Of a DNA stretch of 64,000 bases, positions 17,048-24,359 are shown one piece after another. The position numbers were made by a program, and so were the translations under genes. The stretch's first letter is position 1; every line of letters begins with the position of its first letter. The stretch is from positions 186,001-250,000 of the forward strand of contig CAKSQK010000001.1 of the NCBI GenBank assembly GCA_934486785.1, written 5' to 3'. The stretch comes from an uncultured Niabella sp. Lineage in GTDB: Bacteria > Bacteroidota > Bacteroidia > Chitinophagales > Chitinophagaceae. The notes below the pieces were generated by a model. The model had not been told where the DNA came from, made no database searches, and saw only the letters and a program-made list of their open reading frames with translations.

Positions 17048-18445
17048 CTACAGGTTATCTGTTTTGGTCAGCAATGCAGCTTTTACCGTGGCGTCAACAT
17101 TGGATAAAAGATTGTAGCCGGTAGCATCTTCAATTGCTTTAAGGCTTACCCGGTAGCTTTTCCAGTCGCTGCTAATATTTTCATCGTTTGGCGTGTTTAC
17201 GCAAATAACTCTTGTACCGGCGTTGATGCGTGAAAGATCATTATTCCCCGCAGGCATTACAACAATCACTTTCCAGATATACGCAGGCACGGTTATTCTG
17301 CCGTTATCAATCGTTCCTTTATTTCCGTAAGAACCCATAATGATATAGCATTCATTTCCGGCGTCTGTAAGGGTACGCGTATAATTTTCAAGATTGTTCC
17401 AGGTAAGGTTGTTATGATTAAATGCCTGGGGAATCATATTTGTCATTAAAAACACCGCCCGGTTGGCTTCTGCCGAAGATGTTCTGTCGCCGCTTGGGCA
17501 ATGATGCCCTCGGCTGTAACCGCTGGCGTTATAACTTGCATATGTAACCCTGTACCAACCGGCAGGCAGCAATGTATTTGGCTGGTAATGATCAGTTCGG
17601 CTTACAGTGCCGTAATTGCTTTTTTGCAAATGCCAGCTTACCCAGTTGGGCGTGGCACGATCGCGGCTATAAGAACTTGTATAATACCTGTTCATCAAAA
17701 GATAGTTATTGGGTTCGGCCGCTGAATCCTGAATGGCATTGCTTGGATTTCCTAACAGCAGGTTGCTGTTATCGCCACTTACAGGGTATTGCAAACTGTC
17801 TCTGCCCACCAGTCCTGCGCCGGAAGGTGCAGCAGGCGGCGTGCTGTAATTGTAAACATACACTGGCGATGCTATATATGCTGCAGGGTAAGGCGTGGTT
17901 TTGGTAATGATTGAGAAATCGTCAAAATTTAAAGTGGCTCCCGATCCTTTCTGAATGGCAAAACTCGTCCATCCGGTTTTGTTATAACTAATCAACACTT
18001 CAGTTAATGTGGCCGAAGTAGTTGTTATGGTATCACCCACTTTTTCAAACGCGCCTACGTTATTTGCCGCCATCAATACCCATTTACCAGATGTACCCGC
18101 GCCAAATACGGCTGCTGATATTTTTATTTTTGTTTCTGCGCCCAGCAACACCGGCTTTACCATACTTACGGAACCGTCGGCCGCAATACGCGTACTTTGA
18201 ATGGCATTTTTTTTATCGCCGACCGATGTTCCCAGCAGCGCATTGGCAAAGATCCACTGGCCTGATCTTAAATGCAGCATTTCGTTAGAGAAATCGTTTT
18301 TTTCACTCCATTCAAAATCTTCTACAGTTACTATCGTGTCCACAACTGGTTTTTCAATATCCCCAATTGGTGTGGGAATTTTTGAGCAGGAAAAAAGTAA
18401 AAGAATAAAACTGATGACAGGAATGTGATACAGGTGGCTTTTCAT
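17048..18445 (-). CDS. Lipoprotein with DNA/RNA non-specific endonuclease domain
   Basis: The protein starts at the ATG at 18445 (465 residues), giving a lipoprotein signal MKSHLYHIPVISFILLLFSC with Cys20. A longer frame upstream lacks a sensible signal. Residues about 40-180 resemble a jelly-roll or lectin-like module (DFEWSEKNDFSN to LNFDDFSI). The C-terminal half is a beta-beta-alpha-metal nuclease: SRGHHCPSGDRTSS at about 311-324 (catalytic His in the [DS]RGH motif), and NLTWNNLENYTRTL carrying the metal-binding Asn. Such enzymes cut DNA and RNA without sequence preference and are normally displayed on the cell surface or secreted. It shares a divergent region with the PDZ gene. Confidence 0.87.
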   Translation of the reverse strand: MKSHLYHIPVISFILLLFSCSKIPTPIGDIEKPVVDTIVTVEDFEWSEKNDFSNEMLHLRSGQWIFANALLGTSVGDKKNAIQSTRIAADGSVSMVKPVLLGAETKIKISAAVFGAGTSGKWVLMAANNVGAFEKVGDTITTTSATLTEVLISYNKTGWTSFAIQKGSGATLNFDDFSIITKTTPYPAAYIASPVYVYNYSTPPAAPSGAGLVGRDSLQYPVSGDNSNLLLGNPSNAIQDSAAEPNNYLLMNRYYTSSYSRDRATPNWVSWHLQKSNYGTVSRTDHYQPNTLLPAGWYRVTYASYNASGYSRGHHCPSGDRTSSAEANRAVFLMTNMIPQAFNHNNLTWNNLENYTRTLTDAGNECYIIMGSYGNKGTIDNGRITVPAYIWKVIVVMPAGNNDLSRINAGTRVICVNTPNDENISSDWKSYRVSLKAIEDATGYNLLSNVDATVKAALLTKTDNL

Positions 18446-18531
18446 TGCAATTAATTTACCAATCAAAGTTATGGCAAAACCATTACCGCAAAAACTACAC
18501 AAGGCATTTGAATTTAACAATTCCGAAACAC

Positions 18532-18569
18532 TTCGTATTTCGATAAATCTGTTATCTTTGAAATACGAA
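18532..18569. promoter_or_regulatory. Promoter with 10-bp inverted repeat upstream of the PDZ gene
   Basis: TTCGTATTTC (18532-18541) and GAAATACGAA (18560-18569) are perfect inverted repeats with an 18-nt spacer. A TAnnTTTG box (TATCTTTG, 18553-18560) lies inside, sharing its last base with the right arm. The arrangement suggests a repressor or activator site controlling the PDZ gene at 18602. Confidence 0.5.
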
Positions 18570-18601
18570 AATAAACGTAGTTAATTTTTAAAACATTATT
18601 T

Positions 18602-19591
18602 ATGAAAGCAAAATACTTACTGGCTTCCATACTTTTTCCCGGATTTTTATGGGCGCAAGCACCCGAAAAGAATAAAGAAGTAGAGCAAATAGTAATTACC
18701 AAAAAAGGACAGGCTGCTGAAAAGCTGAATATTGTTGTAGATGGTGATGAGGTAACTGTGAACGGCAAGCCGCTTGACAAAGGCGATAAAGAAGCTGACA
18801 TTACCGTAACCCGCCGTAAAATAAAAGACCTTGATGTGTGGGTAGATGACGCCCTTCCCGGCGAAAGGCGCATCAGAACTTTTTCCAGATCGCCACAGGC
18901 TGCAATGGCGCCCAACAAAGCCATGCTGGGTGTGGCTACCTCTAAAACAGAGGACGGCGTAAAAGTAATGAACGTAACCAAGGGCAGCGCTGCCGAAATT
19001 GCCGGCATTAAAGAAGGCGACCTGATTACAGCAGTTGATGAAAAGAAAATTGAAACGCCCGATGAGCTTTCGAACGCGATCAGCAATAAAAACCCCGGCG
19101 ATAAGGTAGCCATTACTTATACCCGCGATAATAAAAAGCACACTGTTTCAGCCGAACTAAAAAAATGGGAAGCGCCTGAAATACCCGCTTTGCGTGAATT
19201 TGAAATCCGTACCATGCCTGGCTTTAACCTGGATGAATTTCGTGGCAGGCTGGGTGACATCGAAAACGATCGTAGCATCAGGCAGTTCAGGGCTTTTGGC
19301 ATTGCCGCCAACAGGGCAAAACTTGGTGTAAAAGTGCAGGATGTGGAAACCGGCCCGGGCGTAAAAGTAATTGAAGTGGAATCTGGTTCTGACGCAGCCA
19401 AAGCAGGCATCAGGGTGGGTGATGTGATTAAAGAAGTTAACGGTAAAACCATCGGCAATACTGATGATATACGCGGCAGCATGGCAGATGCTGCTCCCGG
19501 AAGTAACATGAGCATGAAACTGGAACGCAACGGCAAATCCCAAAACCTTAGTGTTCAGCTCAGCAAAAAAATAAAAACTGCCGAATTATAA
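18602..19591 (+). CDS. Exported protein with two PDZ domains
   Basis: This 329-residue protein has a signal peptide (MKAKYLLASILFPGFLWAQ). Two PDZ domains follow at about residues 105-185 (AMLGVATSKTEDGVKVMNV, GIKEGDLITAVDEKKI) and 235-320 (AKLGVKVQDVETGPGVKVIEV, GIRVGDVIKEVNGKTI). There is no trypsin-like, C-terminal-processing or site-2 protease domain, so this is a binding or scaffold protein, not a DegP-like protease. PDZ domains usually bind C-terminal tails; a periplasmic quality-control role is plausible but unproven. Two PDZ copies with little else is a common Bacteroidota architecture. The gene ends at a hairpin terminator (19689-19723) and is preceded by a promoter embedded in an inverted repeat. 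Confidence 0.83.
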   Translation: MKAKYLLASILFPGFLWAQAPEKNKEVEQIVITKKGQAAEKLNIVVDGDEVTVNGKPLDKGDKEADITVTRRKIKDLDVWVDDALPGERRIRTFSRSPQAAMAPNKAMLGVATSKTEDGVKVMNVTKGSAAEIAGIKEGDLITAVDEKKIETPDELSNAISNKNPGDKVAITYTRDNKKHTVSAELKKWEAPEIPALREFEIRTMPGFNLDEFRGRLGDIENDRSIRQFRAFGIAANRAKLGVKVQDVETGPGVKVIEVESGSDAAKAGIRVGDVIKEVNGKTIGNTDDIRGSMADAAPGSNMSMKLERNGKSQNLSVQLSKKIKTAEL

Positions 19592-19688
19592 TTTTTTTGC
19601 AACAAAAAAACATATTCAACGTTAGATAGGTTATATAGAACTCAGCAATGTTTTATTAGTTTTTAAGTTTGTTATTTAGGGTTTAAAG

Positions 19689-19723
19689 AGCCGATCGTGA
19701 TTTCCGTCACTTTCGGCTTTTTT
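19689..19723 (+). terminator. Intrinsic terminator after the PDZ gene
   Basis: AGCCGA and TCGGCT enclose a second stem (GTGA / TCAC, loop TTTCCG), followed by six T. It terminates transcription about 100 bp beyond the PDZ stop and argues against a start of the next gene inside this hairpin. Confidence 0.75.
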
Positions 19724-19765
19724 GTTTCCGGCTATCTGTATACAGCCCTGTTGGCAGTTAAATAT

Positions 19766-19773
19766 TATCTTTG
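19766..19773 (+). promoter_or_regulatory. Promoter -7 box abutting the inositol-monophosphatase start
   Basis: TATCTTTG matches TAnnTTTG and ends only 4 nt before the ATG at 19778. Transcription would begin at or next to the start codon, implying a leaderless or nearly leaderless mRNA. Confidence 0.55.
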
Positions 19774-19777
19774 GCCC

Positions 19778-20554
19778 ATGCTACAAACCATTTTGCACGA
19801 AGCCGTTATGGCGGGCGCCACAGAGGTTAAGCGCTTTTTTAACCAGTCCTTTACCATCAGCAATAAAGAAGGCAGAAATAACCTTGTAACCGAGGCAGAC
19901 CATGCTTCTGAAAAAGCCATCATACAGGTAATACAACAGCATTATCCTGATCATTTTATTTTAACTGAAGAAAGCGGCGAGCTGCCCCAGGATTCAGATT
20001 ATAAATGGATTGTAGACCCCATTGACGGTACCATCAATTTTGCGCATGGCATTCCCATCAATTGTATTTCAATAGCTATTGAATACAAAAGAGAAATCAT
20101 CATGGGTATGGTTTACAACCCGCACATGAATGAACTGTTTTTTGCTGAAAAAGGTAAAGGCGCCACGCTCAATGGGCAGCCCATCAGGGTAAGTAAAGAA
20201 ACCAGCGCTATGAAAAGTTGCCTGGTAACGGGTTTTCCTTATGTGTACCTCAACATTCCCAACAGCCCACTGCAGGTTTTTGAGCGCTTCATCAGGGAAG
20301 GTGTACCGGTGCGCCGGCTGGGCTCTGCCGCCATTGATCTTTGCTGGGTGGCCGCAGGCAGGTTTGATGGATTTTACGAGCATAAATTAGAACCCTGGGA
20401 CAGTGCTGCCGGCTATTTAATGGTAGAAGAAGCCGGAGGCAAAGTGACAGATTTTACCGGTGGTAAATTTTCTGTTTACCAGCACCGCATTATTGCCACC
20501 AACGGGTTGATACACGATGAAATGCTGGAAGTAATCAACCGCGCAGAACCATAG
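19778..20554 (+). CDS. Inositol-monophosphatase-family phosphatase
   Basis: This 258-residue Mg-dependent phosphatase has the family motifs LVTEADHASEKAI, TEESGE (Glu64/65) and WIVDPIDGTINFAHG (Asp80, Asp83, Thr85), plus EPWDSAAGYLMVEEAGG. These are all metal and substrate residues of the IMPase/SuhB group. Substrate could be inositol phosphate, or another sugar or nucleotide phosphate such as PAP. I set the start at the ATG at 19778, since a longer frame from 19697 would begin inside a terminator and before the promoter box. The gene lies 42 bp upstream of obg, which has its own promoter box. Confidence 0.87.
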   Translation: MLQTILHEAVMAGATEVKRFFNQSFTISNKEGRNNLVTEADHASEKAIIQVIQQHYPDHFILTEESGELPQDSDYKWIVDPIDGTINFAHGIPINCISIAIEYKREIIMGMVYNPHMNELFFAEKGKGATLNGQPIRVSKETSAMKSCLVTGFPYVYLNIPNSPLQVFERFIREGVPVRRLGSAAIDLCWVAAGRFDGFYEHKLEPWDSAAGYLMVEEAGGKVTDFTGGKFSVYQHRIIATNGLIHDEMLEVINRAEP

Positions 20555-20584
20555 CAAACATACACCTTACAGCCCCGAACGGCT

Positions 20585-20592
20585 TATCTTTG
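20585..20592 (+). promoter_or_regulatory. Promoter -7 box abutting the obg start
   Basis: TATCTTTG (TAnnTTTG type) ends 4 nt before the obg ATG, the same spacing as at the preceding gene, again predicting a leaderless message. Confidence 0.55.
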
Positions 20593-20596
20593 TTTT

Positions 20597-21604
20597 ATGT
20601 CAGATAAAAGCAATTTTGTTGACCAGATCCGTATTTTTTGCCGCAGTGGTCATGGCGGCCCGGGCATCAAGCATTTTTTACGCGATAAGTTTACTGCAAA
20701 AGGCGGCCCTGATGGCGGCGATGGGGGCCGTGGCGCGCACATTATTTTAAAAGGCAATCGCAACTTGTGGACACTGCTGCACCTGCGCTATTACAAAAAC
20801 ATTCTGGCCGAAAACGGCGAAAGCGGCGGGCACAATAATAAAACAGGCCGTAGCGGAAAAGATATTATTATAGAAGTGCCGCTGGGTACTATTGCATATG
20901 ATGAAGAAACCGGTGAGCAGGAAGCTGAAATTTTAGAAGATGGGGAACAGATCATTTGGATGCCCGGTGGAAAAGGCGGCCTGGGCAACGCTAACTTTGC
21001 CACTGCCACCAACCAGGCGCCTGAATATGCACAGCCTGGCCTGCCGGGCCTGGAAGGCTGGAAAGTGCTGGAATTAAAGGTGCTGGCCGATGTGGGGCTG
21101 GTAGGTTTTCCAAACGCCGGTAAATCTACGCTGCTGTCAGTTATTACAGCAGCCAAACCCAAAATTGCTGATTATGCATTCACGACCATTACACCCAACC
21201 TGGGTATTGTGGAGTACCGCGATGGTAAAAGTTTTTGCATTGCCGATCTGCCGGGTATTATTGAAGGCGCTGCAGAAGGCCGCGGGCTTGGGCACAGGTT
21301 TTTGCGGCATATAGAACGCAATCCCGTGCTGCTGTTTTTAATTCCTGCTGACAGTAATGACCACCGTAAAGAATTTGAAGTGCTGCTAAACGAATTGGAA
21401 CAATACAATCCTGAGCTGCTGCACAAGCAAATGCTTATAGCCATCAGCAAAAGTGATATGCTTGATGATGAGCTGAAAATTGCCATTAGCAAAGAAATGC
21501 CGCAACATATCCCCCATTTATTTATTTCATCTGTTGCACAAAAAGGTCTTACAGAATTAAAAGATCAACTGTGGGAATCGCTGAACACAGCAAATGATAA
21601 TTAG
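20597..21604 (+). CDS. obg: GTPase Obg (ribosome-associated)
   Basis: This 335-residue protein has the glycine-rich Obg fold at the N-terminus (residues 1-160, with [12 protein letters not shown] and [11 protein letters not shown]) and a G domain from about 160. The G domain contains G1 GFPNAGKST (170-178), G2 TTITPNLG, G3 DLPGIIEGA and a G4-like ISKSDM. Obg binds the 50S subunit, takes part in its late assembly and links growth to GTP/ppGpp levels. The variable C-terminal domain found in some Obg proteins is absent. [12 protein letters not shown] replaces the usual hydrophobic strand after switch II, and LIAISKSD stands where NKxD is standard (SKSD), a conservative change. It is followed by the small-RNA region. 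Confidence 0.96.
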   Translation: MSDKSNFVDQIRIFCRSGHGGPGIKHFLRDKFTAKGGPDGGDGGRGAHIILKGNRNLWTLLHLRYYKNILAENGESGGHNNKTGRSGKDIIIEVPLGTIAYDEETGEQEAEILEDGEQIIWMPGGKGGLGNANFATATNQAPEYAQPGLPGLEGWKVLELKVLADVGLVGFPNAGKSTLLSVITAAKPKIADYAFTTITPNLGIVEYRDGKSFCIADLPGIIEGAAEGRGLGHRFLRHIERNPVLLFLIPADSNDHRKEFEVLLNELEQYNPELLHKQMLIAISKSDMLDDELKIAISKEMPQHIPHLFISSVAQKGLTELKDQLWESLNTANDN

Positions 21605-21624
21605 ATGTAACAGGGAAAGGCTAT

Positions 21625-21693
21625 AAAACAAAAAAGGTCCTTCCGTAGAAACGGACTGACCTCTAACGATTGCTTGCCATATGAAAAAAACTT
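21625..21693. repeat. 69-bp direct repeat, copy 1
   Basis: This 69-bp stretch is identical to 22379-22447. On the minus strand it comprises a conserved segment (CATATGGCAAGCAATCG, TTAGAGG) and a terminator hairpin with a T tract. The repeat is the shared 3' half of two predicted small RNAs. Confidence 0.9.
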
Positions 21694-21750
21694 AAAGTAG
21701 TAGATAAGATTACTTTTCATTTCCACTTTCCCAATCCCTCCGTAGTAATC
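21630..21750 (-). ncRNA. Predicted small RNA, copy 1 (about 121 nt)
   Basis: Transcription on the minus strand is predicted to start near 21750, 6 nt after a TATATTTG box, and to end in the T tract at 21635-21630. The 5' part carries a 7-bp stem (GATTACT / AGTAATC, 21744-21750 and 21707-21713) enclosing a purine-rich loop (GGAGGGATTGGGAAAG). The 3' part is the 69-nt sequence shared with copy 2. The terminator hairpin (21636-21661) has stems GGTC/GACC and TCCGT/ACGGA around a TTCT loop. The RNA converges on obg, whose stop is 26 bp away. No Rfam family was recognised from memory. Promoter, hairpin and terminator are all seen in sequence; expression is inferred. Confidence 0.6.
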
Positions 21751-21755
21751 TGATG

Positions 21756-21786
21756 CAAATATACACCCACCTGCAGCCCACTCAAA
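21756..21786 (-). promoter_or_regulatory. Promoter of small RNA copy 1
   Basis: On the minus strand TTTG (21783-21786) and TATATTTG (21756-21763) are 19 bp apart, an ideal Bacteroidota -33/-7 pair. No open reading frame follows, so the promoter serves the predicted RNA. Confidence 0.65.
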
Positions 21787-22109
21787 AACAACTAATTACT
21801 CATTTAATGATGCCTAAACAATATATTTTTTACAAAAAACCTTGTAAACATTAGGTTGTAGAAGGCAACTATTGATGATTTCCAACACCAATTTCGGGCC
21901 AAAAAAACCGCAGAAAATCGCAATTACCGGCATTAATAGTTCAAAAAACACGTTTTAAAGATGATATTTTTCATTTTGTTAAAAAAAGTTCATACAATTT
22001 TAACGTTTATGAATAAATACCTATAATTTAGCCACCGCGTAGGCAGGTAACGCCTAAGCATTCTTAGTTTCCCGACCTCTGATTGATTAGCTTAAAATGT
22101 GGAATGTGT

Positions 22110-22145
22110 GACGAAAATTGTATAGTAGTAGTAGAAATTTTCGTC
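22110..22145. repeat. Perfect 10-bp inverted repeat (hairpin)
   Basis: GACGAAAATT (22110-22119) and AATTTTCGTC (22136-22145) enclose a 16-nt loop with a TAG-triplet run. It lies between two degenerate copies of the small-RNA motif (near 22071 and 22155), so it could belong to a third, diverged RNA. No T tract follows on either strand. Confidence 0.6.
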
Positions 22146-22152
22146 TATTGAA

Positions 22153-22203
22153 CCGACCTCTAATTTGATTGCCTCTAACGATGGCTTGCTAATATGAAAA
22201 ACA
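22153..22203 (-). repeat. Degenerate third copy of the small-RNA repeat
   Basis: On the minus strand CATATTAGCAAGCCATCG, followed by TTAGAGG, matches the conserved core of the two 69-bp repeats with few changes. It then diverges into AATTAGAGGTCGG, a second match to the GTTAGAGGTCAG core. It lacks the terminator hairpin and an obvious promoter. It looks like a decayed or specialised relative. Confidence 0.55.
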
Positions 22204-22378
22204 AATAGCCATCACAAAAAAATACAATTTTTAGCTTCAGTTATTTACATCTTCCTCTTTTTATCGTGGCCGCCAGCCTGTTGATTTTTTATGAAACGCA
22301 ATGCTGGCATGGGTTACGGTAAAATTTTGCAATGATGTTCAGCAAAAAAAGCAAAGATGATCAGGCAAAAAGGGTATA

Positions 22379-22447
22379 AAAACAAAAAAGGTCCTTCCGT
22401 AGAAACGGACTGACCTCTAACGATTGCTTGCCATATGAAAAAAACTT
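22379..22447. repeat. 69-bp direct repeat, copy 2
   Basis: Identical over 69 bp to 21625-21693, 754 bp away and in the same orientation. Sequence flanking the two copies is different apart from faint similarity on the 5' (minus-strand upstream) side. Confidence 0.9.
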
Positions 22448-22505
22448 GATACTAATTTGTGCTGCCTAGAGCTTTTTGTCTCACTTATCCTTTTTCCTCG
22501 TTTGT
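22384..22505 (-). ncRNA. Predicted small RNA, copy 2 (about 122 nt)
   Basis: On the minus strand a TATCTTTG box at 22511-22518 predicts a start near 22505. The RNA ends at the T tract 22389-22384, after the same terminator hairpin as copy 1. Its length is practically the same as copy 1. The last 64 nt of the RNA lie in the identical 69-bp repeat. The 5' half is different in sequence but also purine-rich (CGAGGAAAAAGGATAAGTGAG), aligning loosely with CGGAGGGATTGGGAAAGTGG of copy 1. This pattern of constant 3' end and diverged 5' end suggests duplicated trans-acting RNAs with different targets. That reading is inference. Confidence 0.6.
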
Positions 22506-22510
22506 TAACT

Positions 22511-22543
22511 CAAAGATACATGTTCTTATAGTCCTGTTCCAAA
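22511..22543 (-). promoter_or_regulatory. Promoter of small RNA copy 2
   Basis: TTTG (22540-22543) and TATCTTTG (22511-22518) on the minus strand are 21 bp apart. As with copy 1, no protein frame follows. Confidence 0.6.
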
Positions 22544-22685
22544 CCAACTATTTGGCCTTTTCCGGATGCCCAACGCGTTAAAAAAATGTCAAAAGCCAAT
22601 GCTGGTAAGGCTTACAGCCAGAGGCACGGCATATGGCCACATACTATTCGGGGCTTTTTCATTTTTAATATTGATTGATTGAACA

Positions 22686-22693
22686 TAAATTTG
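22686..22693 (+). promoter_or_regulatory. Promoter -7 box next to the gene at 22702
   Basis: TAAATTTG ends 8 nt before the ATG at 22702, which both supports that start and predicts a very short leader. Confidence 0.5.
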
Positions 22694-22701
22694 CCCTACA
22701 A

Positions 22702-24264
22702 ATGCCAGGCAGACCGACAGATATATTATTACAGCTCATACATTCCCTCGAAAAATCTGAAAAAAGAAATTTCAAGCTTTATATAAAAAGAAGTTCGGGT
22801 AATGAAGACCTGAAGATCATCAAGCTATTTGATGCCCTTGATAAGCTGGACCACTATGATGAGCATTTATTATTAAAAAGGCTGAAAGATGTAACAAAGC
22901 CTCAGCTTTCCAATCTTAAATCTCATTTGTATAAAGAGCTTTTAGCAAGCCTGCGCCTGCTGAAAAGCGGCGACAGCCTTGACCTGCAGTTGAACGAACT
23001 TTTTGACTCGGCACATATTCTTTATAAAAAAGGCCTTTTTTACCAAAGCCTGCGTATTATAGACCGTGCAAAGGAAATGGCCAAGCTCAACCAAAAGTTT
23101 TTCTTTTTACCGTTGCTGATATCGCTTGAAAAAAGAATTGAAGCGCTGAATGTAACCGATACATTTCCCAGCCGTATTGATGAGCTTGCAGAAGAAGCCA
23201 ACGAAGCCAATATTAAGCTGGATATGATCACGCGCCTGTCGAACCTTTCATTGCAGATGTATGGCTTTTTTATAGCCAATGGCCACGCGCGCAATGAAGA
23301 TGAAGAAGCCAAGGTGAAAAAGTTTTTCAGGCAATCGCTTCCGTCAGGCTCTGCGCAGCAGGATGGCTTTTACGAGCAACTGTATTTTTATCAAAGCTAC
23401 ACGTGGTATGCCTTCATCAGGCAGGACTTTTTACTATATTACCGCTACGCGCAAAAATGGGTCAGCCTTTTTGAAGAAAGGCCATCCATGATACGGGTGG
23501 AAACAGGCCATTACATAAGGGGTTTTCACAACCTGCTAAATGCACATTTTGACCTTCGCAATTACGATAAACTAAGCAAAGACCTAAAGCGGTTTGAAGA
23601 GTTCTCGCAAACAAGGCGGGTGCAGAGCAATGAAAATTTTACCGTTCAGTCTTTCGTTTATATTGCTGGCGCCAAGATCAATTTTTATATCATTACAGGC
23701 TTAACCAATGAAGGCCTGAACGAAGTGCCTTATATTGAAGAAAAGCTTGCCGAATATTCTATTTTCTTAGACCGGCACCGAGTAATGGTGATCAATTACA
23801 AAATTGCCATGCTGTATTTTCTTTCTGGCGATTACAGCACCAGCATTGATTACCTGCAAAAGATCATCAATGATTCTTCGGGGCTGCGCACCGACCTGCA
23901 ATGCTACGCACGCCTGGTTCACCTGCTGGCGCATTATGAAATGGGCAACCTTGACCTGATGGATTATCTTACCCGGTCAGTATTCCGTTACATGAGCCGT
24001 ATGAAAAACCTTACGGTGATTGAAACTGAAATGTTCCGCTTTTTCCGTAACTCATTCAAGTTTACGCGTAAGCAGTTAAAACCTGAATTTGAAAACTTTT
24101 TGAACAAAGTAAAACACCTGGAAGGCAATCGCTTTGAAACACGCTCCTTTGCATACCTTGATATTATTTCCTGGCTGGAAAGCAAGGTTGAAGGCAAACC
24201 CATGCAGCAGATCATTCATAATAAATACCTGGCAAGCAAAAGGCGGCGCGAAGAAGACAATTAA
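22702..24264 (+). CDS. Conserved helical protein of unknown function (TPR-like)
   Basis: This cytoplasmic protein of about 520 residues has no signal peptide or membrane segment. It is almost entirely alpha-helical by composition, with repeated helix-pair patterns such as LFDSAHILYKKGLFYQSLRI (about 100-120), YKIAMLYFLSGDYSTSIDYL and LVHLLAHYEMGNLDL (380-430) that resemble tetratricopeptide repeats. The N-terminal 90 residues are a Lys-rich helical block (EKSEKRNFKLYIKRS). I do not recognise an enzyme motif. TPR-like proteins act as scaffolds for protein contacts, but no partner is evident. I chose the ATG at 22702 because a promoter box ends 8 nt before it; nine upstream codons are in frame but would lie in the promoter. 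Confidence 0.75.
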   Translation: MPGRPTDILLQLIHSLEKSEKRNFKLYIKRSSGNEDLKIIKLFDALDKLDHYDEHLLLKRLKDVTKPQLSNLKSHLYKELLASLRLLKSGDSLDLQLNELFDSAHILYKKGLFYQSLRIIDRAKEMAKLNQKFFFLPLLISLEKRIEALNVTDTFPSRIDELAEEANEANIKLDMITRLSNLSLQMYGFFIANGHARNEDEEAKVKKFFRQSLPSGSAQQDGFYEQLYFYQSYTWYAFIRQDFLLYYRYAQKWVSLFEERPSMIRVETGHYIRGFHNLLNAHFDLRNYDKLSKDLKRFEEFSQTRRVQSNENFTVQSFVYIAGAKINFYIITGLTNEGLNEVPYIEEKLAEYSIFLDRHRVMVINYKIAMLYFLSGDYSTSIDYLQKIINDSSGLRTDLQCYARLVHLLAHYEMGNLDLMDYLTRSVFRYMSRMKNLTVIETEMFRFFRNSFKFTRKQLKPEFENFLNKVKHLEGNRFETRSFAYLDIISWLESKVEGKPMQQIIHNKYLASKRRREEDN

Positions 24265-24346
24265 TACGATGCTTTAACAAGACTTTCCACGCGCTTGTAT
24301 AACGAAAATTAAACAGTGTAAAATTTTGCCCTTTTAGCCCAATCCC

Positions 24347-24354
24347 TATTTTTG
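24347..24354 (+). promoter_or_regulatory. Promoter -7 box abutting the gene at 24360
   Basis: TATTTTTG ends 5 nt before the ATG at 24360, another candidate leaderless transcript in this region. Confidence 0.5.
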
Positions 24355-24359
24355 TAGCT

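Larger units (their letters stand above)
21605..22701. other. Intergenic region of 1.1 kb with small-RNA genes and related repeats
   Basis: No convincing protein gene occupies this region on either strand. It holds two copies of a 69-bp repeat, each forming the 3' end of a predicted minus-strand small RNA. A degenerate third copy lies between them, and a perfect 10-bp hairpin lies at 22110-22145. Each repeat also contains ATGAAAAAAACT followed by a stop on the plus strand. These four-codon frames are probably meaningless, as the strand with promoters and terminators is the minus strand. The remainder is AT-rich and featureless. Confidence 0.7.

Noticed and set aside
21682..21696. Tiny frame ATGAAAAAAACT-stop in each 69-bp repeat, as possible leader peptide
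   Set aside because: Both copies lie on the strand opposite to the promoters and terminators; no plus-strand promoter or attenuator is visible.
22110..22145. Perfect hairpin as an intrinsic terminator or CRISPR-like repeat
   Set aside because: There is no T tract on either strand and no regularly spaced repeats; it is reported only as a hairpin.
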